Shown piece by piece: positions 63,186 through 64,000 of a stretch of DNA of 64,000 nucleotides. Made by a program: the position numbers and the translations under genes. The stretch is from GCA-2705995 sp965661625 (lineage in GTDB: Bacteria; Bacteroidota; Bacteroidia; Flavobacteriales_G; Salibacteraceae): NCBI GenBank assembly GCA_965661625.1, contig CBFIEM010000016.1:5347-69346 (forward strand). Reading direction: 5' to 3'. The notes under the pieces were generated by a model that saw only the letters and a program-made list of their open reading frames with translations, did not search any database and was not told where the DNA came from. Every line of letters begins with the position of its first letter. Positions within the stretch are counted from its first letter, which is position 1.

Positions 63186-63277
63186 CTTAACGGTTTGTGT
63201 ATGACTTGTGTCGGTTTCGAAGCGATTTCCTGTCCACAGAAACCGAAGTTTGCTAAGTGAATCAACCTTTCGTTAAG
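63186..63277 (-). other. attC-like imperfect palindrome 2
   Basis: The 92 bases have complementary ends CTTAACG (63186-63192) and CGTTAAG (63271-63277) and a perfect inner pair TCGGTTTC (63211-63218) with GAAACCGA (63239-63246). Its left part ACGGTTTGTGTATG resembles ACGTTTGGCTATG of palindrome 1. Confidence 0.4.
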
Positions 63278-63412
63278 CCTTATCCGCCCTATGAGTTTTT
63301 AGCCGATGTGCCCGTTGCACAACTTTTGGTTGATAAAGATAGCTATGCAGAATAGATACGAGAGCGGTATATGCTGATCCTTTAGTAAGCAAGGAAAGAA
63401 TGCCAAAAGTGA

Positions 63413-63439
63413 AGCGCAGGCCGAGAAAGAGCCTGCGCT
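63413..63439. other. Strong 9-bp hairpin in the gap between the lipoprotein and hipA-like genes
   Basis: AGCGCAGGC (63413-63421) and GCCTGCGCT (63431-63439) are perfectly complementary around a 9-nt loop. There is no clear T run. CACAAC (63318-63323) and GTTGTG (63552-63557, and again near 63571) lie roughly symmetric to it. The rest of 63280-63581 shows no gene. Confidence 0.4.
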
Positions 63440-63581
63440 CAATTAATGATGCTTTTAGCACTCATAATAAGCTTGTCCAAAGCAGTGTTAAAGTTAAGAA
63501 TAAAGGTGCTTAAAAGCCACCTATTGAAGTCTATTTTACAGAAAAAAGGGGTTGTGCATCAGCTACCCTTGTTGTGTGCCG

Positions 63582-64000
63582 TTATTGTTCTAATCCTAAT
63601 TGATTGTATTTTTCTTCAAGTAAATCTTTATATGCTATTTTCATATTTTCTGATAAGAATGATCGATCGATCCAATCAATTGCTTTTGATTTATTTTTCA
63701 TCATCCTATTGAAACTTCCTTTGATCTGCTTTGGAGTCAAATCTAGGCTATTTCCCAATTGTTCAAAATGTTCTCTTTTCAACTTTTTTTTCTTTCCAAC
63801 TAATGTCAGTGCAAGTTCTTCCGGATCTTCTGGGAATATTATTGCAACATTTAACAAGTCGTAAGCAGGAGACAACACCCAGCCAGAAGGACCTTCGATC
63901 ATTGAGAAGTTCTTCAGATGCATATCATTATTTCCAGTTAAAAAGGAAAATATAGCTAGGTCAAAATAAAAAGTTTTATCTAGTAAAGTGTTACTTGAAT
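63582..64000 (-). CDS. HipA-like serine/threonine kinase, C-terminal part, runs off the window
   Basis: The frame is open from the right edge of the window to its stop at 63582; about 139 residues are visible. Hallmarks of the HipA C-terminal domain are present: FLTGNNDMHLKNFSMI (catalytic D and N residues) and LSPAYDLLN (metal-binding D). Complete HipA is about 440 aa, and the N-terminal part lies right of the window. HipA kinases are toxins inhibited by HipB-type antitoxins. No antitoxin gene is visible here, but it could be upstream beyond the edge. Confidence 0.88.
   Translation of the reverse strand, partial: SSNTLLDKTFYFDLAIFSFLTGNNDMHLKNFSMIEGPSGWVLSPAYDLLNVAIIFPEDPEELALTLVGKKKKLKREHFEQLGNSLDLTPKQIKGSFNRMMKNKSKAIDWIDRSFLSENMKIAYKDLLEEKYNQLGLEQ

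Noticed and set aside
63446..63712. Plus-strand 88 aa frame opposite the hipA-like gene
   Set aside because: It overlaps the HipA C-terminal motifs on the other strand and has no family resemblance.
1..64000. CRISPR array, IS element or prophage
   Set aside because: I saw no evenly spaced identical repeats, no transposase or integrase gene, and no phage structural genes anywhere in the window.

Overview
The window comes from a Bacteroidota chromosome, most likely a marine member of the Flavobacteriales. The evidence is T9SS C-terminal sorting domains, a DUF5103 T9SS plug protein, a TonB-receptor/DUF4249 pair, a GIN-domain lipoprotein, a SusCD-free beta-glucan locus, few recognisable Shine-Dalgarno sites, and repeated promoter motifs of the Bacteroidota type (TTTG or TTG, about 19 nt, TAnnTTTG). 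All calls were made by reading the sequence; no database search was possible. Residue numbers are hand counts.

Region 1 (1-9161) is housekeeping: a partial sodium:solute symporter, recR, a glycosyltransferase fused to a degenerate sugar-transferase module, a 2-oxoacid dehydrogenase E2, a DEDDh exonuclease, an FAH-family hydrolase, a secreted PqqB-like protein, a PagL-like protein, a GIN-domain lipoprotein and nqrM. Region 2 (9158-16276, minus) is a complete Na+-NQR operon nqrABCDEF followed by apbE, with nqrM convergent to apbE, so the pump and both of its maturation factors are together. Region 3 (16420-30582) holds the T9SS plug protein, apaG, pruA, a DivIC/FtsB-like protein, both methylmalonyl-CoA mutase subunits, a DASS transporter, a TonB receptor with its DUF4249 partner, hutI and a DUF2141 protein. 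Region 4 (30588-40023, mostly minus) holds a patatin-like lipase coupled to a large secreted WG-like protein, secreted proteins, a TPR/LuxR regulator split by one in-frame TAG, a methyltransferase, and a broken carbohydrate-binding T9SS protein.

Region 5 (40085-60334) is the metabolic centrepiece. A secreted protein with three carbohydrate-binding-like repeats is divergent from a tightly packed 12-gene operon: a Nudix-type regulator, a clan GH-A-like hydrolase, a sodium symporter, two outer-membrane beta-barrel proteins, two binding lipoproteins, a GH16-like lipoprotein, an MFS sugar porter, a GH16 laminarinase-type lipoprotein, a GH30 enzyme and a very large cytoplasmic phosphorylase-like protein. 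I infer use of a laminarin-like beta-1,3/1,6-glucan: surface binding and cleavage, passage through outer-membrane barrels that are not SusC/SusD, sodium- or proton-driven import, and intracellular phosphorolysis.

Region 6 (60334-64000) has two inverted copies of a dispersed structured repeat (a third copy is at 38.2 kb), tRNA-Asp, and an accessory segment with an M43 metalloprotease lipoprotein, a lipoprotein gene bounded by two attC-like imperfect palindromes, and a partial HipA-like kinase. The strongest candidates for something undescribed are the SusCD-less glucan locus, the three-copy repeat whose terminal stem covaries, and the attC-like hairpins.
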